A stretch of 32,961 nucleotides of DNA, taken from assembly GCA_002291945.1 (NCBI GenBank), contig DBAZ01000036.1, positions 3,584 through 36,544 on the forward strand, given 5' to 3'. The stretch comes from Tepidimonas sp. UBA997 (GTDB lineage: Bacteria > Pseudomonadota > Gammaproteobacteria > Burkholderiales > Burkholderiaceae_C). Below are positions 32,884 through 32,961 of this stretch, piece by piece (the first letter of the stretch is position 1; every line of letters begins with the position of its first letter). The notes under the pieces are model-generated. The model was given only the letters and a program-made list of their open reading frames with translations. It was not told where the DNA came from and made no database searches. Made by a program: the position numbers and the translations under genes.

Positions 32884-32961
32884 TGGACTACCCTCCGTGC
32901 TGCGCACTGCGGGGCGGAGCGCCTTGCCAGCGGCCCGGCGGCGCTCACTGGACTGCGTCTT

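Noticed and set aside
1..32961. CRISPR array, insertion sequence, phage or integrase genes
   Set aside because: No regularly spaced repeats, transposase motifs or integrase were found on reading through the window.

Overview
The window is a high-GC chromosome segment with short intergenic gaps. Protein content and gene order point to a betaproteobacterium, most likely a Burkholderiales member near Comamonadaceae. The evidence is EnvZ/OmpR beside mfd and the isoprenoid genes, a RelA with the EXDD signature, 3-hydroxybutyrate dehydrogenase, and an alaA-hom-thrC-moeA-moaD-moaE run. This assignment is inference from sequence style and remembered gene order, not a database result.

Layout. Positions 1-5832 (minus strand) hold a four-gene defence operon: a type III methyltransferase (mod), an ABC/OLD-like AAA ATPase, a small protein with a PD-(D/E)XK-like motif, and the type III restriction subunit (res, cut by the window edge). 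Between this operon and mfd is a 285-base junction with apparent decayed gene pieces, including what looks like an internally deleted vapC toxin. Next come mfd (minus), a fused ispD-ispF (plus), envZ-ompR (minus), a secreted SIMPL-domain protein (plus), bdhA (minus), an alpha/beta hydrolase coupled to relA (plus), tRNA-Val(GAC) with its own promoter and terminator, dnaB (plus), a PIN-PhoH ATPase (minus), a bcp/PrxQ peroxiredoxin (minus) and a Mth938-like protein (minus). A plus-strand run then joins alanine and threonine synthesis (alaA, hom, thrC) to molybdopterin genes (mobB, moeA, moaD, moaE). The right end is a long minus-strand tandem BcrAD/HgdC-type activase.

The most unusual items are: (1) the ATPase plus putative nuclease pair nested between mod and res with tight translational coupling, a candidate composite defence system; (2) thrC and mobB joined in one uninterrupted reading frame, predicting a threonine synthase-MobB fusion; (3) an IspD-IspF fusion; (4) a large activase with a Cys-rich N-terminus; and (5) the toxin-antitoxin-like scar at the edge of the defence island. 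Most of the rest is ordinary core genome.

Functional links: Mod and Res form the type III enzyme, and the nested pair may add a second effector. IspDF supplies two steps of the MEP pathway. EnvZ/OmpR form a sensor-regulator pair. Hom and ThrC carry out late steps of threonine synthesis. MobB, MoeA, MoaD and MoaE act in molybdenum cofactor assembly, although moaA, moaC and mogA are not in the window. No insertion sequence, CRISPR array, phage gene or replication origin was recognised. No gene-free stretch exceeds 300 bases.
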